From an uncultured Desulfobacca sp. (lineage in GTDB: Bacteria; Desulfobacterota; Desulfobaccia; Desulfobaccales; Desulfobaccaceae), in assembly GCA_937958145.1 (NCBI GenBank), contig CALGOE010000122.1:1-8350 (forward strand): a DNA stretch of 8,350 nt, in the 5' to 3' direction. The notes beneath the pieces were generated by a model, which was given only the letters and a program-made list of their open reading frames with translations, was not told the origin of the DNA and ran no database searches. Below are positions 1-7,184 of this stretch, piece after piece. The stretch's first letter is position 1; every line of letters begins with the position of its first letter. A program made the translations under genes and the position numbers.

Positions 1-1073
1 CCGGGGTCGGCTTGATCGTGCGCACTGCCAGCGAGTCGGCCAAAAAACGGGATCTTATTAAAGATTATCAATATCTGTCCAATCTTTGGGAAGAAATCAA
101 ACGCAACGCCGGCACCTCTCCAGCCCCGGCTCTGATCTACAAAGAACTGGATCTGGTCATCCGCACCATCCGGGATTACTATACCGCTGATATCAATGAA
201 ATTCTCATAGACGATGCCGAGACCTTTCATCAGATCAAGAAATTTTTCAAGGCCTTTTCCCCTAAACATACCAAGGCCCTGAAGCTCTACAAAGAAAAGC
301 GGCCCATCTTTTCCAAGTATCAGATCGAAGAGCAGCTGGAGCGACTCTTTGACAACCAGGTGCCGTTAAAGTCTGGCGGCAGCATCGTCATCAATCCCAC
401 CGAAGCCCTGGTGGCCATCGATGTCAATTCCGGTCGCTGTATTTCTCCCAAAGACATCGAGGGCACTGCTTTTAAGACCAACCTGGAGGCGGCCGAAGAA
501 ATCGCCCGGCAGTTGCGCCTCCGGGATTTGGGCGGCCTCATCGTCATTGATTTCATCGACATGAAAGACCGGAAACACCGCAAAGAGGTGGAAAAGGCCC
601 TGAAAACCGCCCTGAAAAAAGAAAAAGCCCGGGTGACGGTAGGGCAGATCTCCAAATTCGGCCTGCTGGAATTGTCCCGGCAGCGTTTGCGTCCGGCCAT
701 GGCCACGAGCCTTTATATCACTTGCCCCCATTGCCGCGGCCGGGGGGTGATCCGGTCGCCAGAGGCCAGTGGTCTCAGCGTCTTGCGTAAGATCAGTCAT
801 GAGGCGGCCAAAAATGACATCCAGGAAGTACGGGCCCATCTGCCCGTGGAGGTCAGCAATTATCTGCTCAACAAAAAACGCCACGAACTGGTGGCCTTGG
901 AAGAAAAATTCAATCTGAATCTGATCATTGAGCCCGATCCCACCCTGGTGGGGGCCGATAATCGGGTGGATTTCACCAAACGCCAGATGGATACGGAAAA
1001 GACCAAAGCGGTCCTCCAGGGGGTCATTGAAGAACGCCTGCAGGATCAGAAAGGATTGTTTCATGCGGAGTGA
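1..1073 (+). CDS. rng: Ribonuclease E/G family endoribonuclease (RNase G-like), 3' part; start lies upstream of the window
   Basis: Endoribonuclease that cuts single-stranded AU-rich RNA in rRNA maturation and mRNA decay. The open frame already reads in RNase E/G sequence at base 3 (GVGLIVRTAS), so the N-terminal S1 RNA-binding domain is outside the window. The catalytic DNase I-like subdomain carries DVNSGR with its metal-binding Asp at 420-422 and IDFIDM with the second Asp at 549-551. Their 43-codon separation equals that of E. coli RNase E D303 and D346. CPHC (Cys codons 723 and 732) is the zinc link that joins protomers, at the spacing of E. coli C404/C407. After the small domain the protein stops about where RNase G or the RNase E catalytic half would end, with no degradosome scaffold, hence RNase G-like. 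The TGA stop overlaps ilvD by 11 bases, suggesting translational coupling. The family is certain; rng versus rne naming is inference. Confidence 0.93.
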   Translation, partial: GVGLIVRTASESAKKRDLIKDYQYLSNLWEEIKRNAGTSPAPALIYKELDLVIRTIRDYYTADINEILIDDAETFHQIKKFFKAFSPKHTKALKLYKEKRPIFSKYQIEEQLERLFDNQVPLKSGGSIVINPTEALVAIDVNSGRCISPKDIEGTAFKTNLEAAEEIARQLRLRDLGGLIVIDFIDMKDRKHRKEVEKALKTALKKEKARVTVGQISKFGLLELSRQRLRPAMATSLYITCPHCRGRGVIRSPEASGLSVLRKISHEAAKNDIQEVRAHLPVEVSNYLLNKKRHELVALEEKFNLNLIIEPDPTLVGADNRVDFTKRQMDTEKTKAVLQGVIEERLQDQKGLFHAE

Positions 1074-2724
1074 TCGGATGAAAACCGGTGTGGAGAAGGC
1101 GCCGCACCGGTCCCTGTTGAAAGCCATGGGATTGACGGATGCGGAGATTCAGCGCCCCCTCATCGGCATCGCCAATTCCAAAAACGAGATTATCCCCGGC
1201 CATATCCACTTGGATAAAATCGGTGAAGCCGTCAAAGCGGGCGTCCGTCTGGCCGGCGGCACTCCCATTGAGTTCGGGGTCATCGGCGTCTGCGACGGGC
1301 TGGCCATGCATCATGAAGGCATGAAATATTCCTTGGCCTCCCGGGAGTTGATCGCCGACTCCATTGAAGTCATGGCCATGGCCCATCCCTTTGACGGCCT
1401 GGTGCTGATTCCCAATTGTGACAAGATCATCCCCGGCATGCTTATGGCGGCCCTGCGTTTGAATATTCCGGCCATTGTCATCAGCGGCGGCCCCATGTTG
1501 GCCGGATTCCATCAGGGCCGGGCCATCGACCTGATCACCGTTTTCGAGGGGGTGGGCGCCGTCAAGGCCGGGCGGCTGCCCGAAGCAGAGTTGGCAGCCC
1601 TGGAAGACGCCGCCTGTCCGGGCTGCGGCTCCTGCGCCGGTATGTTTACGGCCAACTCCATGAATTGCCTGAGCGAGGCCCTGGGCCTGGCCCTCCCCGG
1701 CAACGGCACCATCCCGGCGGTCTCGGCGGCCCGCTATCGCCTGGCCAAACAGGCCGGCCAGCAGATCATGGCGTTAGTGCAACGCCAACTCCTGCCCCGG
1801 GATATCGCCACCCTCACGGCCTTTCAGAACGCCATGGCCGTGGACATGGCCTTGGGCTGCTCCACCAACACGGTGCTCCATATTCCGGCCATCGCCCATG
1901 AGGCCGAGATCGAGCTGTCATTGGACCTCTTCAACCGGATCAGTGAACAGACCCCGCACATCTGCAGTCTCAGTCCGGCCGGCAAACATCATCTGGAAGA
2001 CCTGGATCGGGCCGGAGGCGTGCCGGCGGTCATGGCCCGTCTCCTGCAAGCCGGTCTGATCTCGGGCACGCCGCTGACCGTCACCGGCCAGACCGTGGCC
2101 GACAATCTCAGCCGAGCCCGGGTCCTGGACCCGGAGGTAATCCGGGATCTCCAGAACCCCTATCACACCCAGGGCGGCATCGCCATCCTGCACGGGAATC
2201 TGGCCCCGGAAGGCGCCGTGGTCAAACAGTCGGCGGTGGACCCGGCCATGCTGCGGCGGGAAGGCCGGGCCCGGGTCTTTGATTCCGAAGAGGCGGCTTC
2301 AGAGGCCATTATGGGCAATACCATCCGACCCGGCGACGTCATCGTCATCCGCTATGAAGGTCCCAAAGGGGGTCCGGGTATGCGGGAGATGCTCTCTCCC
2401 ACCGCCGCCATCGCCGGTATGGGCCTTGATAAGGACGTGGCCCTCCTGACCGACGGCCGTTTCAGCGGCGGCACCCGGGGGGCGGCCATCGGCCATATCT
2501 CCCCGGAAGCAGCCGCCGGCGGGCCCATCGCCCTGATTCAGGACGGTGATGGCATCGCCATCGATATTCCCGGCAAGACCCTGACCCTGCAGGTATCCGA
2601 CGCCGAGCTGGCAGCCCGACGGCAACAGTGGCAGCCGCCGGCTCCCAAAATCCGCCGGGGCTATGCCTACCGCTACAGCCGCGCGGTCACTTCCGGCAGC
2701 AAGGGCGCGGTGCTGGCCGATTAG
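1063..2724 (+). CDS. ilvD: Dihydroxy-acid dehydratase
   Basis: Iron-sulfur dehydratase that converts 2,3-dihydroxy-isovalerate and 2,3-dihydroxy-3-methylvalerate to the 2-keto acids in valine, isoleucine and leucine synthesis; cytoplasmic. The product is 553 residues, typical of the shorter bacterial/archaeal form. Visible signatures are the N-terminus MRSD with APHRSLL, NCDK (Cys119, with Lys121 as likely carbamylated Mg ligand), CGSCAGMFTANSMNC (Cys188, Cys191) and GRFSGGTRG (Ser468, probable catalytic base). The TPC cysteine of [2Fe-2S] plant and mycobacterial enzymes is Gly46 here (IPGH), as in E. coli-type IlvD; Cys77 in GVCDG is another candidate ligand, so cluster type is not settled by eye. 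I chose ATG 1063 because AAGGA lies 7 nt upstream and MRSD is the family's usual start; the frame is open further upstream, but only inside the RNase gene. ATG 1078 is an alternative. Confidence 0.97.
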   Translation: MRSDRMKTGVEKAPHRSLLKAMGLTDAEIQRPLIGIANSKNEIIPGHIHLDKIGEAVKAGVRLAGGTPIEFGVIGVCDGLAMHHEGMKYSLASRELIADSIEVMAMAHPFDGLVLIPNCDKIIPGMLMAALRLNIPAIVISGGPMLAGFHQGRAIDLITVFEGVGAVKAGRLPEAELAALEDAACPGCGSCAGMFTANSMNCLSEALGLALPGNGTIPAVSAARYRLAKQAGQQIMALVQRQLLPRDIATLTAFQNAMAVDMALGCSTNTVLHIPAIAHEAEIELSLDLFNRISEQTPHICSLSPAGKHHLEDLDRAGGVPAVMARLLQAGLISGTPLTVTGQTVADNLSRARVLDPEVIRDLQNPYHTQGGIAILHGNLAPEGAVVKQSAVDPAMLRREGRARVFDSEEAASEAIMGNTIRPGDVIVIRYEGPKGGPGMREMLSPTAAIAGMGLDKDVALLTDGRFSGGTRGAAIGHISPEAAAGGPIALIQDGDGIAIDIPGKTLTLQVSDAELAARRQQWQPPAPKIRRGYAYRYSRAVTSGSKGAVLAD

Positions 2725-2793
2725 GGTCAAGCCCCCGAGGGTGGGGCCCACGTTATGAACCAGAAGTGCGCTCCTGTTGGCCACTCTGCCGGT

Positions 2794-2840
2794 GTTATCG
2801 ACGTGAGCAGGGCTACGGCGCCGACAGCGCCGTTGATAAC
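2794..2840. repeat. Inverted repeat GTTATCGACG / CGTTGATAAC
   Basis: Ten-base arms at 2794-2803 and 2831-2840 are inverted copies with one mismatch. They are separated by 27 bases that include the palindrome CGGCGCCG (2816-2823) close to the dyad centre. Each arm contains one of the DnaA-box-like 9-mers. The spacing suits a protein-bound dyad better than an RNA terminator, and no T-tract follows. Confidence 0.6.
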
Positions 2841-2886
2841 CTGGCCAGAAGTCGACAGGCGGACACCGGGAGGTCGAAAAAATTTC

Positions 2887-2898
2887 TGGAAATTTCCA
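2887..2898. repeat. Perfect 12-bp palindrome TGGAAATTTCCA
   Basis: A perfect palindrome in the AT-rich part of the ilvD-dnaN spacer, about 80 bases before dnaN. It has the size of a binding site for a dimeric regulator. No regulator is identifiable from the window and no second copy was noticed. Confidence 0.5.
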
Positions 2899-2911
2899 AA
2901 CTTTAAGGAAG

Positions 2912-2935
2912 TTGTGAACCTTTCTGGGTTCATAA
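2912..2935. repeat. Inverted repeat TTGTGAACC / GGTTCATAA upstream of dnaN
   Basis: Nine-base arms (2912-2920 and 2927-2935) are inverted copies with one difference, which would be a G-U pair in RNA, around the six-base loop TTTCTG. The right arm matches the 9-mer at 2753-2761 exactly. It sits 42 bases before the dnaN start inside the AT-rich tract, so it may be a protein-binding dyad or operator over the dnaN promoter. No T-run follows it directly, so it is not a typical terminator. Confidence 0.55.
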
Positions 2936-2977
2936 TTAAGATTATAAAAAAATTATTTCGTTAAAATAGAGGAAGCG

Positions 2978-4117
2978 ATGAAGCTGGAAATTGACAAGGA
3001 CACCCTGCTCCAGGGGATCGGACGGACTCAGGGCGTCATCGACCGTCGTAGCCATACTCCCATCCTGTCCCATTGCCTGTTGGAGGCCACCGCCGACCAA
3101 CTGAAAATTTCCGCGACCGATTATGAGATCAGTTTCCGGGGGTTTTATCCGGCTCTGGTCAGGGAAGAAGGCGGCATGACGGTTCCAGCTCTGAACTTTT
3201 TTAATATTCTCAAGGAATTGCCACCGGGGCCCATTGCTTTGGAAAGTACGCCCAACAATACCTTGCAGATCATCATGGGCGCTATGCGTTATCAGTTCAT
3301 GGGGTTGGGTCCGGATAATTTTCCCCCCTTGCCGGTGACGGACGAGCAATCTTTGCAACCGGTCAAGAGTGCCGTCTGGCGGGAAATGTTGGAAAAGACC
3401 CTTTTTTCAGTCTCTCTGGATGATCTGCAGCCCCAGTTGACGGGAATTTATGCCGAGCGGTTGGGTGAGAGTGGTCGACTCCGTCTGGTATCCAGTGACG
3501 GCCATCGTCTCTCCCTCATTGAGCGGGAACTCGAGGCGGCCGACCAATTTGATCCGGAAAAAGGTATCATCATCCCCCGCAAAGGCGTGGTGGAGATGCT
3601 GCGTCTGCTGGAGGCCGAGGATGGCGCCCTGGGCCTGGAGAAAAAAAACCTGGTGCTCAAACAGGGGCAGGAATATCTTTTTATCCGCCTGCTGGATAAA
3701 AAATTTCCCGATTATCGCCGCATTTTGCCGGCCGCGGCCAAACTGCAGCTCACAGTCGCCCGGAAACCTTTTCTGGAGATTCTCCGGCGCATGAGTCTGT
3801 TGTCTTCGGAAAAATTCAAAGGGGTCATCTTGACCATCAGCGACGGCTGGCTGGATTTTCGCTATCATAATCCTGATGTGGGCCAAGGCGAAGAGAAGCT
3901 GCCCCTGAGCATGAAGGTTTTGGCCCCCAGCGATGAGGAAGACGGCCTCGCCTTGCCTTTTGAGATCAGCTACAACGCCCGTTATCTCATGGAACCGCTG
4001 TCGGTCATGCAAAGCGAGGAAATCAATTTGGAACTTACCGCCAAACGGAAACCCCTGGGCCTGCGGGAACCCGGAGACCCGTTTTATTTAAGCATCGTTA
4101 TGCCCATGGACCTGTAA
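2978..4117 (+). CDS. dnaN: DNA polymerase III beta subunit (sliding clamp)
   Basis: Ring-shaped dimeric clamp that tethers DNA polymerase III and other clamp-binding proteins to DNA. The product is 379 residues, slightly longer than the usual 366-375, and covers the three repeated clamp domains (roughly 1-122, 130-250 and 253-379). Hallmarks are ATDYE at 46-50, SSDGHRLSL at 172-180 (TDGHRL in E. coli), FPDYRRILP at 243-251 and the C-terminal VMPMDL, which lines the hydrophobic peptide-binding pocket (VMPMRL in E. coli). ATG 2978 follows AGAGGAA (2968-2974) at good spacing. The gene is preceded by an origin-like AT-rich spacer and followed by gyrB on the same strand, with no recF between them. 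Its own promoter is likely in the AT-rich tract, although no clean -35/-10 pair is obvious; CATAAT at 2931-2936 is a possible -10. Confidence 0.97.
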   Translation: MKLEIDKDTLLQGIGRTQGVIDRRSHTPILSHCLLEATADQLKISATDYEISFRGFYPALVREEGGMTVPALNFFNILKELPPGPIALESTPNNTLQIIMGAMRYQFMGLGPDNFPPLPVTDEQSLQPVKSAVWREMLEKTLFSVSLDDLQPQLTGIYAERLGESGRLRLVSSDGHRLSLIERELEAADQFDPEKGIIIPRKGVVEMLRLLEAEDGALGLEKKNLVLKQGQEYLFIRLLDKKFPDYRRILPAAAKLQLTVARKPFLEILRRMSLLSSEKFKGVILTISDGWLDFRYHNPDVGQGEEKLPLSMKVLAPSDEEDGLALPFEISYNARYLMEPLSVMQSEEINLELTAKRKPLGLREPGDPFYLSIVMPMDL

Positions 4118-4157
4118 GGCTTTGGGGCTGACAACAAGGATGATTGCCGTTGGTAGC

Positions 4158-4164
4158 AAGGAGG
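4158..4164 (+). promoter_or_regulatory. Shine-Dalgarno site that decides the gyrB start
   Basis: AAGGAGG is the strongest ribosome-binding match between dnaN and gyrB. It lies 11 bases before TTG 4176 and 14 before GTG 4179. It would fall inside the coding region if ATG 4140 or TTG 4122 were used, and this argues for the shorter protein. Confidence 0.6.
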
Positions 4165-4175
4165 GTTGCCAGGTT

Positions 4176-6590
4176 TTGGTGAATCCAGACGTGAATCAGG
4201 TAGAAGAGCAGGTGGACTACGGGGCTGATCATATCAAGGTGCTCAGCGGCCTGGAGGCCGTGCGGCAGCGCCCCGCCATGTACATCGGCAACACCGGGCC
4301 CGAGGGCCTGCACCATCTGGTCTATGAAGTGGTGGACAACAGCATTGATGAAGCTCTGGCCGGCTATTGCACCCAGATCAGTGTCACCATCCATGCTGAT
4401 AACAGCGTCACCGTGGAGGACAATGGCCGGGGTATCCCGGTGGACCTGCATAAAGAGGAAAATCTCCCCGCCGTGGAAGTGGTCATGACCAAACTCCATG
4501 CCGGCGGCAAATTTGATCACAAGACCTACCAGGTCTCGGGCGGTCTGCACGGTGTGGGCGTTTCTGTGGTCAATGCCCTGTCCGAATACCTGGAGGTGGA
4601 AATCCGCCGGGACGGCAAAGTCTACCACCAGCGCTATGAATACGGCAACACGGTGTCGCCGCTGACCATCACCGGTGAAACCCGGCGGCGGGGCACCAAA
4701 ATCACTTTTAAACCCGATGCCGAAATCTTTTCCGAGACGGTGTTCAGCTATGATATTCTGGCGACCCGGCTGCGGGAGCTGTCGTTTCTGAACCGGGGGG
4801 TTCGCATCCTCTTGGCCGACGAACGGACCGGGAAAGAAAATGACTTCTATTATGAAGGGGGTATTCAGGAATTCGTTCTCTACCTCAACCGCAACAAGAC
4901 CCCTATCCATGACGCCCCCATTTATCTGGCCGGGACCCGCCAGAACATTATCATGGAGATCGCCTTTCAGTACAACGACACCTACAATGAACAGATTTAC
5001 ACCTATGCCAATAACATCAACACCCGGGAGGGTGGTTCCCATTTAAGTGGCTTCAAGGCCGGGCTGACCCGCTGCATCAACCAATACATGGCCACGGCCG
5101 ATCTGCCCAAAAATATCAAAGACACGCATCTGGCCGGGGAGGACGTCCGGGAAGGCCTCACCGGCATCATCAGCATTAAGATTCCCGATCCCCAATTCGA
5201 GGGCCAGACCAAGACCAAATTGGGCAACAGCGAAGTGAAAGGTCTGGTTGAGGCCCTGGTGTATGACAACCTGTTGACCTATCTGGGCGAAAACCCCCAG
5301 GTGGCCAAGCAGATTCTGGCCAAGGTGGTGGATGCGGCCCGGGCCCGGGAAGCGGCGCGGCGGGCCAAGGAGTTGGCCCGCAAAAAGGGCAGCCTCAGTG
5401 AACTTGCCCTGCCCGGCAAATTGGCCGACTGCCAGGAACGGGACCCGTCCCGCCGGGAGTTGTACATAGTTGAGGGTGATTCGGCCGGGGGCTCCGCCAA
5501 GCAGGCCCGGGATCGGCGTTTCCAGGCCATCCTGCCCCTCAAGGGCAAAATCCTCAACGTCGAGAAGGCCCGGTTTGACAAGATGCTGCAAAGCCAGGAG
5601 ATCCGCACCCTGATCACGGCTCTGGGCACCGGCATCGGCCAGGATGAGCAGGAATTGGAGAAACTCCGCTATCACCGCATTATTATCATGACCGATGCTG
5701 ACGTCGACGGTTCCCATATTCGCACTCTGCTGCTGACCTTTTTTTATCGCCAGATGGCCGAACTCATCAATCGGGGCCACCTCTATATCGCCCAGCCGCC
5801 CCTGTACCGCCTCACCCGGGGCAATGAGAAGATTTATCTCAAAGACGAGGGGCCGTTTCAGGATTATCTCCTGACCCGAGGCTTGGACAAGAAAACGTTG
5901 ACGTTGGGAAACGGCGAGACCATCGCCAATTCCGATCTGGTCAATTATCTGAAAAAGGTCATTTCCCAGCAGCAGGCCATGGAGCGCTTTGAGAAGCGGG
6001 GGGTGGAGCGGAACCTGCTCAAACAGGTCATTGACCAGGGATTGACAGATAAAGAGATCCTGCGGGACCGGGAGCGCCTGGCGGCTTGGGCCGAAAACCT
6101 GGCGGCGGCCGGCTATCTCTACCGGCTGGAGCCGGATGAAGAACACCAGGCCTGGCAGTTGCTGGTTTACCAGCCCGAGGTCAACGAGGCCCGGCCCTGG
6201 GTCCTGGATTGGGAGCTCCTGAGCGGCAGTGATTTCCAGACGTTGGTCAAACTCCGGCAGGGCCTGGCCGCCTTGCGCCGGCCGCCCTATCTGCTGGCCG
6301 ACGGCAACCGACGCTGGGAAATTCCCACCCTGGAAGAATTGGTGCGGCTCGTCCTCGAAGAAGGCCAAAAAGGCCTGACCGTACAGCGGTTCAAAGGTCT
6401 GGGCGAAATGAATCCGGAGCAATTGTGGGAAACCACCATGGACCCGGAGACCAGGACGCTGCTCCAGGTCAATATCGAAGACGCGGTCGCCGCCGATGAG
6501 ATCTTTACCATTCTCATGGGCGATCGGGTGGAACCCCGCCGGGATTTCATCCAGAACAATGCCCTTGACATCAGCCAGTTGGATATTTAA
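4176..6590 (+). CDS. gyrB: DNA gyrase subunit B
   Basis: ATPase and TOPRIM subunit of gyrase, which introduces negative supercoils together with GyrA (not in this window). The product is 804 residues with the TTG 4176 start, the length of E. coli GyrB. In order: PAMYIG; the GHKL ATPase motifs EVVDNSIDEAL, DNGRGIPVD and GGLHGVGVSVVNALS; the transducer domain with QTKTKLGNSEV; TOPRIM EGDSAGGSA (Glu433) and DADVDGSH (Asp507, Asp509), all offset by nine from E. coli E424, D498 and D500; a long insert of about 150 residues (roughly 5950-6360) as in Gram-negative gyrases; and the RFKGLGEMNP tail. The start is uncertain: AAGGAGG at 4158-4164 fits TTG 4176 or GTG 4179, while upstream in-frame ATG 4140 and TTG 4122 have poor ribosome sites and encode a non-conserved extension. 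It is probably co-transcribed with dnaN. Confidence 0.97.
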   Translation: MVNPDVNQVEEQVDYGADHIKVLSGLEAVRQRPAMYIGNTGPEGLHHLVYEVVDNSIDEALAGYCTQISVTIHADNSVTVEDNGRGIPVDLHKEENLPAVEVVMTKLHAGGKFDHKTYQVSGGLHGVGVSVVNALSEYLEVEIRRDGKVYHQRYEYGNTVSPLTITGETRRRGTKITFKPDAEIFSETVFSYDILATRLRELSFLNRGVRILLADERTGKENDFYYEGGIQEFVLYLNRNKTPIHDAPIYLAGTRQNIIMEIAFQYNDTYNEQIYTYANNINTREGGSHLSGFKAGLTRCINQYMATADLPKNIKDTHLAGEDVREGLTGIISIKIPDPQFEGQTKTKLGNSEVKGLVEALVYDNLLTYLGENPQVAKQILAKVVDAARAREAARRAKELARKKGSLSELALPGKLADCQERDPSRRELYIVEGDSAGGSAKQARDRRFQAILPLKGKILNVEKARFDKMLQSQEIRTLITALGTGIGQDEQELEKLRYHRIIIMTDADVDGSHIRTLLLTFFYRQMAELINRGHLYIAQPPLYRLTRGNEKIYLKDEGPFQDYLLTRGLDKKTLTLGNGETIANSDLVNYLKKVISQQQAMERFEKRGVERNLLKQVIDQGLTDKEILRDRERLAAWAENLAAAGYLYRLEPDEEHQAWQLLVYQPEVNEARPWVLDWELLSGSDFQTLVKLRQGLAALRRPPYLLADGNRRWEIPTLEELVRLVLEEGQKGLTVQRFKGLGEMNPEQLWETTMDPETRTLLQVNIEDAVAADEIFTILMGDRVEPRRDFIQNNALDISQLDI

Positions 6591-6695
6591 CAATAGCCAG
6601 AACTCGGTCAGACAATGGCCCGGGAACAGTTCAGGTAACGTCAGGTCATTCCTCAACCAGCAGGAAAAATGCACAACTCCGGAAGGGAGGCAATT

Positions 6696-7106
6696 ATGAA
6701 GAGAAAGGCCAAATACAGAATTTTTACCATCCGGCGGGAAATGATCCATGTGGGGGATCAGGTGGATCATACCATGATGCTCACCGAGATGGAGGGTGAA
6801 CCTCTGGAATACGAAAAGGGCGTAGCCGGGGAGTTTATTTCGCGGCACAGCGTCGGTTTTCATGACCGCATCAAAGGCTCCGGTCCCATGCAGGGCTATG
6901 CGGTCACCACCTTTGAGGATGGCCAGGTCTACAGCCGCTACGAGGGGCACCGGGATGCCGCCACGAAAATCACCAAAGGCACCTGGAAGGTCTATAAAGG
7001 CACCGGCAAGCTCAAAACCCTGAGCGGCGACGGGACTTTCACCGTTACCTACGGAAGCAAACCGGAAGAGTATATCCTGGAAATCGAAGGGGATTACAGC
7101 CTCTAG
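6696..7106 (+). CDS. Conserved-looking hypothetical protein, predicted small beta-barrel
   Basis: I do not recognise this 136-residue protein with certainty. It has no signal peptide, membrane segment or cysteine, so it is probably cytoplasmic, and it opens with a basic stretch (MKRKAKYR). The central and C-terminal parts alternate short beta-like stretches with glycine turns: GSGPMQGYAV (61-70), FEDGQVYSRYEG (73-84), KGTWKVYKGTGK (94-105) and SGDGTFTVTYG (110-120). The GTW-GTGK-GDGTF pattern recalls small barrel families such as DUF3224 or allene-oxide-cyclase-like proteins, where such repeats build a calycin-type barrel; that is a structural guess, not a function. ATG 6696 is preceded by GGGAGG (6685-6690) at 5 nt, so the in-frame ATG 6669 is unlikely. 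It lies 105 bp after gyrB and ends before a terminator, so it could be read through from gyrB; I saw no convincing promoter in the spacer. Confidence 0.82.
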   Translation: MKRKAKYRIFTIRREMIHVGDQVDHTMMLTEMEGEPLEYEKGVAGEFISRHSVGFHDRIKGSGPMQGYAVTTFEDGQVYSRYEGHRDAATKITKGTWKVYKGTGKLKTLSGDGTFTVTYGSKPEEYILEIEGDYSL

Positions 7107-7133
7107 AAAATGGGGTGACACCGCAGCAAAACC

Positions 7134-7174
7134 TTGACCCGGGGCCGCCACGGCCGCCGGGTCGAAAATTTTTT
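7134..7174 (+). terminator. Probable rho-independent terminator after the 136-residue gene
   Basis: GACCCGGGGCCG (7136-7147) pairs with CGGCC-G-CCGGGTC (7151-7163), giving a 12-bp GC-rich stem with one bulged G and the three-base loop CCA. It can be extended by a U-G and a U-A pair. Six Ts follow at 7169-7174, after a short A-rich gap. The gap makes it less classical than the terminator at 7712, but its position between a stop codon and a promoter fits. Confidence 0.65.
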
Positions 7175-7184
7175 ACAGAAAAAA

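Larger units (their letters stand above)
2725..2977. other. Candidate replication-origin-like or dnaN control spacer: DnaA-box-like 9-mers plus AT-rich tract
   Basis: A 253-bp gene-free spacer between ilvD and dnaN. Five 9-mers fit TTRTSRACS: TTATGAACC at 2753-2761 (+), TTATCGACG at 2795-2803 (+), TTATCAACG at 2831-2839 (-), TTGTGAACC at 2912-2920 (+) and TTATGAACC at 2927-2935 (-). Each resembles the DnaA box TTATNCACA at 6 or 7 positions; none is perfect. They are followed and partly overlapped by a stretch (2877-2967) of about 77% AT, with 2931-2967 near 89% AT, ending at the dnaN ribosome site. Box cluster, then AT-rich unwinding region, then dnaN is the layout of many dnaA-dnaN origins, but here ilvD occupies the dnaA position. 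It could instead be a dnaN promoter with an operator. Sequence pattern is seen; function is inferred. Confidence 0.42.

Noticed and set aside
928..1062. Upstream extension of ilvD inside the RNase gene
   Set aside because: MRSD at 1063 is the normal family N-terminus with a good ribosome site; the extension is the RNase gene read in another frame.
366..1127. Minus-strand open frame of 253 codons opposite the RNase gene
   Set aside because: It mirrors the conserved RNase E/G coding sequence and shows no motifs of its own.
2738..2757. Rho-independent terminator after ilvD (GTGGGGCCCAC region)
   Set aside because: A short GC palindrome-like stretch is present, but it cannot form a good stem with a loop and is not followed by a T-tract.
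6591..6695. Promoter, terminator or operator between gyrB and the 136-residue gene (TCAGGT repeated at 6631 and 6641)
   Set aside because: Two six-base repeats ten bases apart are easily chance, and no -35/-10 pair or hairpin with a T-tract is convincing.
5043..7151. A 702-codon open frame on the minus strand opposite gyrB
   Set aside because: It is the antisense image of a certain GyrB gene in GC-rich DNA, has no recognisable protein motifs, and runs across gyrB's stop, a spacer and a second gene. Length alone is explained by codon bias on the other strand.
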